DNA from: a virus
Length of the DNA: 64,000 nucleotides
Direction: 5' to 3' (one strand)
Virus record (IMG/VR): IMGVR_UViG_3300045107_000413
Span: 58,513-122,512 of that record
Part shown: in pieces, positions 55,750-63,295 of the stretch
How the letters are laid out: the number at the start of each line of letters is the position of its first letter
Position numbering within the stretch: the stretch's first letter is position 1
The notes under the pieces: model-generated
The model's input: the letters and a program-made list of their open reading frames with translations, nothing else
Told to the model about the DNA's origin: nothing
Database searches by the model: none
Made by a program: the position numbers and the translations under genes

Positions 55750-56481
55750 CTACGCGCCATAGCACCGATAGCAATAGCCAGAGCGCGAGAGCTTCCCGCA
55801 GGACTGGCAGTACACCGGTTCGTCCTCAAAAGACTCCCGCCCCTCTTTGAAGCGGGAGATGTAGGACGGCACGCTCATGAACTCTTCCCATGCCGCCTGT
55901 AGGGCCATCTCCTCGGCGCGGGCATCATAGGCCGCGTCAAGGGCGGCATGAATGCCATCCTGCATGGACACATACATCTCTGTGAGCGCGGCGGTAATGC
56001 TTACTTGCCCCGTGCGATGTGCCAAACTGGAAGCGGCGGGGGTCACTTCCAATTGGCGCATCTGCTCCGCCGTATAGTAGGAGACACCGCCGATTATCAT
56101 CGGCGGCTCGTCATAGGGGGCGGGCAGACCGGCGGCTTTTGTTGCCTGCGCGGCGGTAAGGAAGCGCAGGGGGTCATGGTTGAAGGTGGAAGCGTGACGG
56201 GCCAGAATAGCTTCTGGCTGGTACTGCACGCGCTCTTTGCAGACCTCTGCTATGGCGCGGCAATGCTTACAGGACTTGACTGAGGGGCAATTGCACTCCC
56301 ATGCAAGGGAGGCATCATTCCAGCGCACGATATAGGAGTCTGCTACCGTATCGCTATTCACGCGGTAGAAAACCTCACCTGCCGTGATGGTGATGCCCTT
56401 CTCCGTGAAGGAGCGGCGGGCGGTAGAGCGGAAAATAGCCGCTGATTGAATTTCGGCTGGCTTGCGAACTTGCGTCTTCAT
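55750..56481 (-). CDS. SWIM zinc-finger protein
   Basis: 243 residues. Residues 60-85 carry WECNCPSVKSCKHCRAIAEVC, the SWIM motif CxCxnCxH. N-terminal beta-rich ITITAGEVFYRVNSDTVADSYIVRW. C-terminal CQSCGKLSRSGYCYRC ribbon. First gene of the long minus operon, with a strong promoter. Confidence 0.78.
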   Translation of the reverse strand: MKTQVRKPAEIQSAAIFRSTARRSFTEKGITITAGEVFYRVNSDTVADSYIVRWNDASLAWECNCPSVKSCKHCRAIAEVCKERVQYQPEAILARHASTFNHDPLRFLTAAQATKAAGLPAPYDEPPMIIGGVSYYTAEQMRQLEVTPAASSLAHRTGQVSITAALTEMYVSMQDGIHAALDAAYDARAEEMALQAAWEEFMSVPSYISRFKEGRESFEDEPVYCQSCGKLSRSGYCYRCYGA

Positions 56482-56531
56482 GGTCTAGGAAGCCTTTCTT
56501 GTTCATGGTCAGTATCCATCTGACACTTCTT

Positions 56532-56560
56532 ATTGTAGCATGAAAACAAACAGTTGTCAA
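56532..56560 (-). promoter_or_regulatory. sigma-70 promoter of the minus early operon
   Basis: Minus strand TTGACA (56560-56555), 17-base spacer, TACAAT (56537-56532). Good consensus. Confidence 0.8.
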
Positions 56561-56582
56561 TAGTTTTTTACAGTTTTCTGTC

Positions 56583-56612
56583 TTGACAAAGAAAATTCCT
56601 ATGTGTTATAAA
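56583..56612 (+). promoter_or_regulatory. sigma-70 promoter of the plus early operon
   Basis: TTGACA (56583-56588), 18-base spacer, TATAAA (56607-56612). The two divergent -35 boxes are 22 bases apart, so occupancy of one may affect the other. Confidence 0.75.
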
Positions 56613-56644
56613 CTGTTATAGACATTTTGCGAAAGAGGTGAGAC

Positions 56645-56866
56645 ATGGAAGACAGGGCAGATTACATTTCAATGGAAGAGGCAGCAAACCAACTAGGAGT
56701 AAAGCGGGTGACGCTCTACTACTACATCAGAACCTTAGAACTTGAACCCAAAAAGTTCCCACTGGATAAGCGCAAGTATCTGAAAGTGAGTGATGTTGAG
56801 TATATCAAGTCACTCAAACATGCGGCAACAGAGGGAAAACAGAAAAAGGATGAAGATGCAGCATAG
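56645..56866 (+). CDS. MerR/Xis-type HTH regulator
   Basis: 73 residues, SMEEAANQLGVKRVTLYYYIRTLELEPKKFPLDKRKYLKVSDVEYI. GAGGTGAGAC RBS. First gene after the divergent promoters; likely switch regulator. Confidence 0.78.
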   Translation: MEDRADYISMEEAANQLGVKRVTLYYYIRTLELEPKKFPLDKRKYLKVSDVEYIKSLKHAATEGKQKKDEDAA

Positions 56867-56932
56867 CTGGAACACGCGCTCTCTGGCTTCCTAGACCAAT
56901 TAGCAGCGCGTGTTCCCACATTGAGCGCCTTT

Positions 56933-56943
56933 ATTATAGCACA
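56933..56943 (-). promoter_or_regulatory. TGTGCTATAAT element (minus), antisense to the HTH gene
   Basis: A perfect extended -10 on the minus strand. Transcription from it would run antisense through the 56645-56866 gene. Confidence 0.35.
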
Positions 56944-56960
56944 CAAGTAAGTACCGTAGT

Positions 56961-57344
56961 ATGGAAGAGACACAAGAATCATCATTTCCAGGATTTTATT
57001 ATCCTGAAGACGACTACTTCACCCGTATCACCAATGACTGCTATATTGAGTTCGCAAAGATTGACAACATTGCTGAACTGAAAATCATTCTCTATATCGC
57101 CCGTCACACGTGGGGATTTCAAGAGTATGATAAATGGAAAGAGATTTCTGTAGATGAGTTCATGTATGGGAGATATTCAGGTGATGAACGCTTGGATGAT
57201 GGTACAAGACTCAGTGAGCAGTCAGTACGCAATGGACTCAGCAAAGCAATCAAACATGGTTATGTACTGGAGAAAGTGATTGCTCGTGATCGGGCCAGAA
57301 TTCGCAAGTTTTACAAGCTCAAAATGTACCCTCGCAAGCAGTAG
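56961..57344 (+). CDS. phage replication protein O N-terminal-like
   Basis: 127 residues. NIAELKIILYIARHTWGFQEYDKWKEISVDEF and LSEQSVRNGLSKAIKHGYV are a winged-helix DNA-binding domain as in lambda-O-type initiators. It is short; the usual C-terminal part is absent, and the following sequence has repeats. Confidence 0.72.
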   Translation: MEETQESSFPGFYYPEDDYFTRITNDCYIEFAKIDNIAELKIILYIARHTWGFQEYDKWKEISVDEFMYGRYSGDERLDDGTRLSEQSVRNGLSKAIKHGYVLEKVIARDRARIRKFYKLKMYPRKQ

Positions 57345-57347
57345 GTC

Positions 57348-57410
57348 TAAAGTTTGTGCCTATCACCATAAAGTTTATACCTATTTCCCTAAAGCTTAGG
57401 GAGAATGTTA
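57348..57410 (+). repeat. 21-bp-period direct repeats (iteron-like)
   Basis: TAAAGTTTGTGCCTATCACC at 57348, TAAAGTTTATACCTATTTCC at 57369, TAAAGCTTAGG at 57390. Two good copies and a poor third, right after the O-like gene. Either replication iterons or a decayed C-terminal coding extension. Confidence 0.45.
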
Positions 57411-57480
57411 TAGCTTTTAGACCTCGTACTATAGGAGAAACCTTTAAGAGAAACTTGTTGGAGAAACTGTAGGGAGAGAC

Positions 57481-57509
57481 GTGTTCAATTTTTCTGAAAA
57501 ATTGAACAC
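57481..57509. terminator. palindromic hairpin with T-runs on both strands
   Basis: GTGTTCAATTTTTC, T, and the exact complement: 14-bp arms around one base. Could be a bidirectional terminator or an operator ahead of the GNAT gene. Confidence 0.6.
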
Positions 57510-57525
57510 TGCACACACTATGCAC

Positions 57526-57972
57526 ATGATACGAAAAGCCTCTCTTTCTGACCTTGATGCCATTAAGCATATCGCTGACACAAACAAAGATACCATCGGC
57601 TTTGTGATGCGCCCCGCGCTCCAGATGGCGCTAGCAAAGCACTGGCTCCTTGTAGCAGAGCAGGAAGGGCGGATCATTGGTTTCTGCAATTATCGCCACT
57701 GCCGCAATGGACAAACCACGATTTATGAACTCTGCGTCTCTGAACAGTACCGGAGACAAGGAATAGGGCGCGCCCTGGTTGAAGCAGTAGCAGGGGAATG
57801 TGTATCCTATATCCAGTTAAAAGCGGTGGCTACAATCTTAGCAAATGACTTCTATAAGCATCTTGGTTTCGTCCTTGTAGGGCAAGAGCAGGGACGAAAA
57901 CGCCCGTTGAATGTATGGAGATACTATGCTCAACCTGATTTACTGTGCTGGTGGGAACCCCCTTCTCGTTGA
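57526..57972 (+). CDS. GNAT N-acetyltransferase
   Basis: 148 residues. ATG at 57526 or 57520 (no clear RBS). IRKASLSDLDAIKHIA start, YELCVSEQYRRQGIGRALVEAV is the acetyl-CoA Q/RxxGxG/A motif A, FYKHLGFV motif B. The substrate is unknown. Overlaps the next gene by 47 bases. Confidence 0.82.
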   Translation: MIRKASLSDLDAIKHIADTNKDTIGFVMRPALQMALAKHWLLVAEQEGRIIGFCNYRHCRNGQTTIYELCVSEQYRRQGIGRALVEAVAGECVSYIQLKAVATILANDFYKHLGFVLVGQEQGRKRPLNVWRYYAQPDLLCWWEPPSR

Positions 57973-58588
57973 TATTGCCTGTGAAGAGGGCTGGCTACTC
58001 GGAATCCGTTCTGATGCCTCCCCCATGCGATACCCGCCCATCTTTATTGATATTGACTACAAGCACCCCGACTTTGAAAAGCATCTTGCACTAGTCGCTC
58101 ACTATCATCCGCAATATGCAACCGTCCCCGACCTCTCTGAGCAGGAAGTAAGCAGGCAGGACGTAGAGCGAGCTATAGCACAGGCAGAGCAATTACAGGC
58201 GTATTGTGAAACGGTACTCATCATTCCCAAGCTCTCAGGACAGATAGCCCTGCTCCCTGAATATATCGCCATCGGGTATAGCGTCCCTTCCCGCTACGGG
58301 GGCGCACAATACCCATTATGGGAACTGGCGGGGCGGCGTATTCACCTGCTCGGCGGCTCTCCGCGCAAGCAATTTCAGGCATACCTGCACCTCTCGGCCA
58401 TAGCAGAGGTGATGAGTGCAGATGCAAACTATCATCAGGCGCAGGCTATCAACTATGCGATGTACTGGCAGCGTGACCAGTGGCATTACCATCCCCGCAA
58501 GGGAGAGCCAGATGCAAGAGACCTCTATCCTGAATGCTTTCGCTGGTCATGCAGAAACCTGATGCAAGCATGGAAGAAACTCATTTGA
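57926..58588 (+). CDS. DUF6610-like protein
   Basis: 220 residues from the ATG at 57926 (GGAG upstream). MLNLIYCAGGNPL, FIDIDYKH, YATVPDLSEQEV, VLIIPKLSGQIALLP, YIAIGYSVPSRYGGAQYPLWELAG and HLLGGSPRKQ outline a TIM-barrel-like order (tRNA-guanine transglycosylase-like) that I remember as DUF6610. The last stop overlaps the insertion target of the adjacent IS605-type remnant. Confidence 0.66.
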   Translation: MLNLIYCAGGNPLLVDIACEEGWLLGIRSDASPMRYPPIFIDIDYKHPDFEKHLALVAHYHPQYATVPDLSEQEVSRQDVERAIAQAEQLQAYCETVLIIPKLSGQIALLPEYIAIGYSVPSRYGGAQYPLWELAGRRIHLLGGSPRKQFQAYLHLSAIAEVMSADANYHQAQAINYAMYWQRDQWHYHPRKGEPDARDLYPECFRWSCRNLMQAWKKLI

Positions 58589-58890
58589 CATCCACCCCAT
58601 GCATAAATGCAGGGGATTCCTGAGCCTCACGACTCAGGTTCCTGTTTCAGCGAGGCGCGCCCGACGAGCTTTCGCCCGTCCTGGTCTTACCGCCTCTCCG
58701 CAGGCATTGACGGCGAGTCCCGCCGCAAGAATATTGTTCGCGGCATTGATATCACGGTCATGGGAAGTCCCACATTCGGGACACGTCCAGTACCGGATAT
58801 CCAGCGTTAAGGAGTCAAGGACATGCCCACAGGTATGACAACGCTTAGAAGAGGGATAGAAGCGATCAATCTTGATAAGGCCCGCAAGCG
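58588..58890 (-). mobile_element. tnpB: 3' remnant of an IS605-type tnpB with omega-RNA end
   Basis: Minus strand from about 58880: [50 protein letters not shown] is the TnpB zinc ribbon plus third RuvC Asp. Everything upstream is lost. Downstream, CCCCTGCATTTATGCATGGGG hairpin-like and GGATGTCAA are the typical IS605 right-end/omega-RNA scaffold (58588-58640). The guide position would read into the end of the 57926 gene. The element cannot move on its own. Confidence 0.8.
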
Positions 58891-59059
58891 CATGCCCTCT
58901 GTCAGGGAGGTGCGGGAGAGCCTGCCCGCCGATATGCGGCATCTGGAAGTGGTTGACCGGCAGGACTTCATCTGCGTCCTCTTCCCGGCAGGCACATCTG
59001 CTGCTACCTGCCAGCGCGTGAGAGGCGCGCTACAGGCGGCAGGCTTTGAAACAGAATAA
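58891..59059 (+). CDS. 5'-truncated or shortened small gene at the tnpB junction
   Basis: The plus frame gives [21 protein letters not shown] and a C-terminal helix ending FETE. It is open upstream into the tnpB remnant to 58823 where it is antisense and meaningless. I take about 58891 (ATG) as the start. The original N-terminus may be lost to the insertion. Confidence 0.4.
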
Positions 59060-59154
59060 CGTGAGGTGTTGCCCGCCGCGCTACATCCAGAGATGCGCCA
59101 CATGGGTAGGTCTGGTGATGCGGGCGGGCATTGTGAGAGAAGGAGAGAGCATTA

Positions 59155-59402
59155 TGTCCACTGCGATTCAGGTAGGAGATCGCGTCTCCTACGACGTGAA
59201 CGGGACGCGCCGTGAGGGCTACGTGCTGCGCGAAAGCCCCGGTCAGTCCATCCCCGGAGACCCCGCGTTTCTGGTCTCCAATACCCACGAGGTCGGGCGC
59301 AAGTATGCTATCCGGGCCTCCCTGCTGACGAAAATCCCCGACTATGAAAGGGATGCGAGGCATCATGACGAGAAGAAGCGGCACTTCAGGCAGGACTGGT
59401 GA
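59155..59402 (+). CDS. 82-residue SH3-like protein
   Basis: ATG at 59155 after GGAGAGAG. VGDRVSYDVNGTRREGYVL and YAIRASLLTKI suggest a small SH3-like barrel. No family. Confidence 0.55.
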
Positions 59403-59403
59403 C

Positions 59404-59832
59404 ATGACTCACCCCGACCTTGCCCGCTATCACGCTCTGCTCACTGAGGCCCATGCCCTTGCACGCTCCCTCTTCTGGCGCGTCATGCTCACAGCAGAGA
59501 CGGTAGATGCCATTGCAGAACGGCTGCGCGCTCTCCTTGTGGGGCGCGCCTTCATCATGAGAGACAGCGTACAGGTCTACCCGCGCAGCCGACTGAAGGG
59601 CATCACCATCGGGCGGTGTGAAGAGTTTGATGAGGCATGGGTAGACCTATTCGTGCAGATGGAGAACGGCCCGCGCTTCACGTTCTCTACCGCTGCCTAC
59701 GGCATGTACAGCGCGCCCGTCTTCTGCTTCGGGTCGGAGTCCGTTACCATAGAGCGGGTCAAACTGGCGCGGCCTCCGTATGGCTACCCGCAGCGGATTG
59801 TGTTTGCTATCGAGGAAGAAGAACATCTATGA
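59404..59832 (+). CDS. 142-residue uncharacterised protein
   Basis: ATG at 59404, two bases after the previous stop. HPDLARYHALLTEAHALARS, LKGITIGRCEEFDEAWVDLFVQME and RIVFAIEEEE. No family. Confidence 0.52.
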   Translation: MTHPDLARYHALLTEAHALARSLFWRVMLTAETVDAIAERLRALLVGRAFIMRDSVQVYPRSRLKGITIGRCEEFDEAWVDLFVQMENGPRFTFSTAAYGMYSAPVFCFGSESVTIERVKLARPPYGYPQRIVFAIEEEEHL

Positions 59833-60062
59833 GGGGGCGACGAAAAGTTCATCGTGAAAAGGCGTCACCTGAAGCCTATCCCATCTTGCAACCTATCTAC
59901 GGCGGACGCTGGCAGGCGCATGGAGACGGATGGGCGGTAGATGGGGATAGCAAGGAAGAGGCAGTAGCAAACTACTGGAAGGCCGTTGCGCGGCATAAAG
60001 AAATCCTGGCACTGCCACCCTGGCATCACAATCCTGACAATCCTCATCATACCAAAGATTGA
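59829..60062 (+). CDS. 77-residue protein
   Basis: ATG at 59829 overlaps the previous stop (ATGA). Basic start (RGRRKVHREKASPEAYPIL), HGDGWAVDGDSKEEAVANYWKAV resembles a type II toxin-antitoxin HicB-like or AbrB-like strand/helix. Not assigned. Confidence 0.5.
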   Translation: MRGRRKVHREKASPEAYPILQPIYGGRWQAHGDGWAVDGDSKEEAVANYWKAVARHKEILALPPWHHNPDNPHHTKD

Positions 60063-60063
60063 T

Positions 60064-60111
60064 AGACAGAGGGGCGGGAAGTCAGCATCTTGACTTCCCG
60101 CCCCTCTGTCT
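60064..60111. terminator. 21-bp perfect hairpin, bidirectional terminator
   Basis: AGACAGAGGGGCGGGAAGTC A, 6-base loop, exact complement. It lies between convergent genes; T-poor ends. Confidence 0.75.
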
Positions 60112-60114
60112 TCC

Positions 60115-60372
60115 TCATCTCCACGTTTCTAGCACATCCTGTACCCGGCTCGCATCAGCATTCTTCACATCCAGCACTTCCAACCGCTCACTTCCCTGCC
60201 CCCTGAAGGTGAGTTTCTTCCTGCCGATGAAATAGAAGCTGCTGTCCATGCCAGTATAGGCCGACTTCACCAGGCTACGCCGCCCAATCAACTTGCCCTC
60301 ATAGACAATAGCCACATCTGTGATCGTCAAATAGCCGCCAGAAACACGAATACGCAAAAGTTCCGTTGCCAT
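60115..60372 (-). CDS. 85-residue PH-like small protein
   Basis: ATG at 60372 after GGAGG. IRVSGGYLTITDVAIVYEGKL and SSFYFIGRKKLTFRGQG, a beta-barrel resembling PH-like phage proteins. Preceded by a TTGACA (60441-60436) and a long structured leader. Confidence 0.6.
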   Translation of the reverse strand: MATELLRIRVSGGYLTITDVAIVYEGKLIGRRSLVKSAYTGMDSSFYFIGRKKLTFRGQGSERLEVLDVKNADASRVQDVLETWR

Positions 60373-60457
60373 TGATAGTCCTCCCTGCAAAGAAATATGA
60401 GAATAATCCCTGCATTGAAGTCTATCAATATTGTCAAGGTATTTTTGTTCTAATAGA

Positions 60458-60796
60458 CACAACACCGCCCGTATCCAGAGCAAGATACGGGCGGTGTTGT
60501 GAATCGTCCGCTGGTTGTGCCTTATACATTATGCAGACACCCCTTCAGACCCACATGCCTGAAGGGTTCACAGGGCAAGTATAGTACGGTGCTATGGAAA
60601 GCAGGGCGGGATAGGAGAAGTGGGCTATCAGATGCGCACAACCGGTCAGGAAGCGCGCAAGTTTCCTGACCGGTTGTGGTGTTGATCGTCGTATCCCTGC
60701 TATTGAAGCCATTTCATTGCAGAGGCACATCCCCTGCACAGAGAGTATAGCACAAAACGCAGTTACGCGCATGGGTGGGGGATGCCCATGCGCGTA
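60458..60796. repeat. cluster of four long perfect dyads, no gene
   Basis: 18-bp arms (60458-60475 with 60484-60501), 8-bp arms (60541-60548 with 60559-60566), 16-bp arms (60637-60652 with 60663-60678) and 12-bp arms (60764-60775 with 60785-60796). Sequences differ. None is followed by a clear T-run. No coding frame here is convincing. Confidence 0.75.
60744..60754 (-). promoter_or_regulatory. extended -10 promoter element (minus)
   Basis: Minus strand TGTGCTATACT between two of the dyads. It would transcribe through three hairpins into the 60372 gene. Confidence 0.42.
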
Positions 60797-61358
60797 GTTG
60801 CTGTGCATAAACGAGGTACAGCCCTATCCTACCAGAGATGCACTCCACTGACAACCTCCCAGGACGATCAACTTGCACTTCTCCCATCCTCACTCATACA
60901 GACGCACAAAATTGCTCATGATAAAAATCTTTCCCATCCGTTTCCCACGCGACAAAGTACGTGCCATTCTTCCACCTCATCCATTGCAAAAGTCATGACT
61001 TTCGCGTATTGAGTGAACATGAACAAACTGTCATACTTCTCTATTGACACTCATGAATAGACTCTGCTACTCTTGAGAGAGGGGTACATCTATTCACCTA
61101 TCCTACTAGCATCATGTGCATGCCGGTTGCGGTTTCTTTACTGGAAACGCGGGAGATGTTGCGATTTCTTCACCGCTCTGGCTATCCTGATGCGATCTCT
61201 GGCGCGCTATCTTTCCGGTAGAGGCTTCTCAGGCGTTTCTCAGCTTTGTATTGAGAGAATTGAATATGAGGCAGAGACTTGAAGAAAGAGAGAGCAGGTT
61301 GTAGTTTCTCCATCTACTTGCAATTGCAGAGAGATTTGCAGGAAAATAGAGAAAAGGC
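60797..61358. other. 560-bp A+T-rich region without a supported gene
   Basis: Contains a possible plus promoter (TTGACA at 61044-61049, TACTCT at 61068-61073) and short frames such as a 33-codon one at 61120. None has a good start or conserved features. The base composition differs from the flanks. Confidence 0.4.
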
Positions 61359-61387
61359 TTGACAAAGCAATGCCTGCATGGTATGCT
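61359..61387 (+). promoter_or_regulatory. promoter of the right-end excisionase/recombinase genes
   Basis: TTGACA (61359-61364), 17-base spacer, TATGCT (61382-61387). Confidence 0.65.
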
Positions 61388-61463
61388 TGCTTATGGATGT
61401 TTCGGAATGCTTAGGAAACATCAGGAACACTCAGAGGGAGAAACAGAATTTATGGGAGTGCTT

Positions 61464-61652
61464 ATGGCAGAAGAGCGGGAATTGACGCTGACTCAGGTTG
61501 CCGCTCGTCTCGGCGTGACGGTTGAAACGGTGCGTCCTCTGCTACAAGACGGCACTATTCCGAGCAGGAAGCAGGGCAGGCAGTGGCGGGTGTTGGAATC
61601 GGATGTCGAACGGTACATAGAGGCGACCCGCAAGCGGGAACGCAGGCAGTAG
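61464..61652 (+). CDS. excisionase-like HTH protein
   Basis: 62 residues from the ATG at 61464 (GGGAG upstream); an ATG at 61452 is an alternative. LTLTQVAARLGVTVETVRPLLQDGTIPSRKQGRQWRVLESDVERYI is a MerR/Xis winged helix. Upstream of a recombinase. Confidence 0.76.
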   Translation: MAEERELTLTQVAARLGVTVETVRPLLQDGTIPSRKQGRQWRVLESDVERYIEATRKRERRQ

Positions 61653-61906
61653 AGGCGGGAGAAAGTAGCCGATCCCGAACCGCGAGAACAGTATCGGCTA
61701 CCCAGGACGACTCCCTACTAAAGAAGCACCGATGCGTCCTCTCAGGGCATCATTGCGCCTTTTTAGCTAGCAGTAGTCTAGCATGAGCAAGGCCAAAAGT
61801 CAACAAAGCAGACGGAAGTTGACGCCTGTAGCCAGAAGTTGAAAGCTGCTGACGGATGAGGTACTATTTCAAGAAGTGACTGTGTATATTCAAGCGTAGA
61901 AAGAAG
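61653..61906. other. non-coding interval with an inverted repeat
   Basis: GTAGCCGAT (61665-61673) pairs with ATCGGCTAC (61693-61701). No gene; possibly a binding site for the HTH proteins. Confidence 0.3.
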
Positions 61907-62197
61907 ATGTTGATGCAGGAAGCAACGCAGCAGAATCCGTCACCGCAGCAGGATTGGCAACACACCTATCTGAACCTGAAAGAACTCTGTCAATATTTGC
62001 ACGTCTCCCCCTCAACCGTTGAGCGCATGATGCGAGAGGGCCTGATACGAGGGTATCGTATCTACCGGCAAAACATCCTGTTTAAGCGCGCGGAGATTGA
62101 TGAGTATATCGAGCATCACCCGATTGAGGAAGAGCGGCGCCTGGCCCGCCGTCCGCCGCTTTCACGGAAGACGAACCGCAACCAGAGCGTCCCGTAG
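61907..62197 (+). CDS. excisionase-like HTH protein
   Basis: 96 residues. YLNLKELCQYLHVSPSTVERMMREGLIRGYRIYRQNILFKRAEIDEYI, the MerR/Xis family. Pro/Arg-rich tail. Second such protein before the recombinase. Confidence 0.76.
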   Translation: MLMQEATQQNPSPQQDWQHTYLNLKELCQYLHVSPSTVERMMREGLIRGYRIYRQNILFKRAEIDEYIEHHPIEEERRLARRPPLSRKTNRNQSVP

Positions 62198-62266
62198 GAA
62201 TATCCCTGTAGTGCGGGAGATGGCTACAGGATGTAGCCAGCGCCAGAATGAGAGCGAGCAAATGCT

Positions 62267-63292
62267 ATGCCGCTTGCGTTCGAGAGTGAGGGTGCCTGGG
62301 GGCAATGCCTCACCTATTTTCTGGCAAGTTGTCACAGCCCGGCCACGCGCCGGACATATCAAGTTGTGTTGAAACAGTTTTTTACGGGGGAAGTCATGCC
62401 GGATATGGTAAGTAAGCAGGACGTACTCGCATTCTTGCACAGGCCGCGCAGCGAGCGAGAAAGCATCATCGGGCCGCGCAAGATGCCGCGCCCGGCCAGC
62501 GCCTCGCTCTACAACCTGCGCCTGGCCGTCCTGCGCAAGTTCTACGCCTTTGCACGGGAGTACACCGTGACCGGCGAGGGCGGCGCGCCTGCCCCCCTCA
62601 TGACACGTCCTTCCCCCTGCGCAGGGATTGCCTACCGGGAGACGCCGCGCAGGTATCGCTACATGAGCGAGGAAGAGGTGGTGCGCTTCTTTGCCGCCAT
62701 CCCCGGTGACACGCTGGAAGGTCTGCGTGACCGCGCCATCTTCCTCTTCTACTTCTGGTCGGCGCGCCGCCGCTCAGAAATTGCCCGCCTCGTCTGGGGC
62801 GACATTGAGGCCAGCAGCGCCGTGCCGTCGGGCTACATCTATCATTTTGTGGGTAAGGGACGGCCAGAGGTGCGCGACTCTGCTGAGCTGCCTGCCCCGG
62901 TCTACCGCGCGCTCATCAAGTACCTTGAGGCATCAGGCCGCATGGCCCATATGTGCCCCGACAGCCCGCTCTTCGTGCGCGTTCACCCGATTTCCAACTA
63001 CCCCCTGCGCTACCACAACCGCCCCCTGCACGGCACGACCATCAACCTGCTCATGAAGCAGTATGCCCGCAAGGCAGGGCTGGACGACAGCCGCATCACG
63101 CTCCATTCTTTCCGGCACACGGCGGCACGGGAGCGACACGCAGCGGGGGCCGATGTGCTGGATGTGATGCGCCTGCTGCGGCATACGAGTTTGCGGCATA
63201 CCTACGAATATCTGTTTTTGCTGAGCGGGGAGGCTGATAGTACGCTGCCGCTCATTGCAGAGAAGTTTTCAGGGTTGGAAGGGGGTGAGTAG
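62267..63292 (+). CDS. tyrosine recombinase
   Basis: 341 residues. SAM-like N-terminal domain, then ARRRSEIARL (Arg I), VGKGRPE (Lys), HSFRH (His-x-x-Arg), LLRHTS (His) and TYEYL (Tyr). All catalytic residues visible. With the HTH proteins it may be the integration/excision module. Different from the recombinase at 47678. Confidence 0.88.
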   Translation: MPLAFESEGAWGQCLTYFLASCHSPATRRTYQVVLKQFFTGEVMPDMVSKQDVLAFLHRPRSERESIIGPRKMPRPASASLYNLRLAVLRKFYAFAREYTVTGEGGAPAPLMTRPSPCAGIAYRETPRRYRYMSEEEVVRFFAAIPGDTLEGLRDRAIFLFYFWSARRRSEIARLVWGDIEASSAVPSGYIYHFVGKGRPEVRDSAELPAPVYRALIKYLEASGRMAHMCPDSPLFVRVHPISNYPLRYHNRPLHGTTINLLMKQYARKAGLDDSRITLHSFRHTAARERHAAGADVLDVMRLLRHTSLRHTYEYLFLLSGEADSTLPLIAEKFSGLEGGE

Positions 63293-63295
63293 AAA

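Noticed and set aside
58823-58890. Upstream extension of the small plus gene
   Set aside because: This part is antisense to the conserved Tnp[13 protein letters not shown] segment, so it cannot be original coding sequence of that gene.
61073-61282. 69-residue plus-strand gene with TTG start
   Set aside because: No RBS, unusual composition and a competing short frame at 61120. I cannot support either as a gene.
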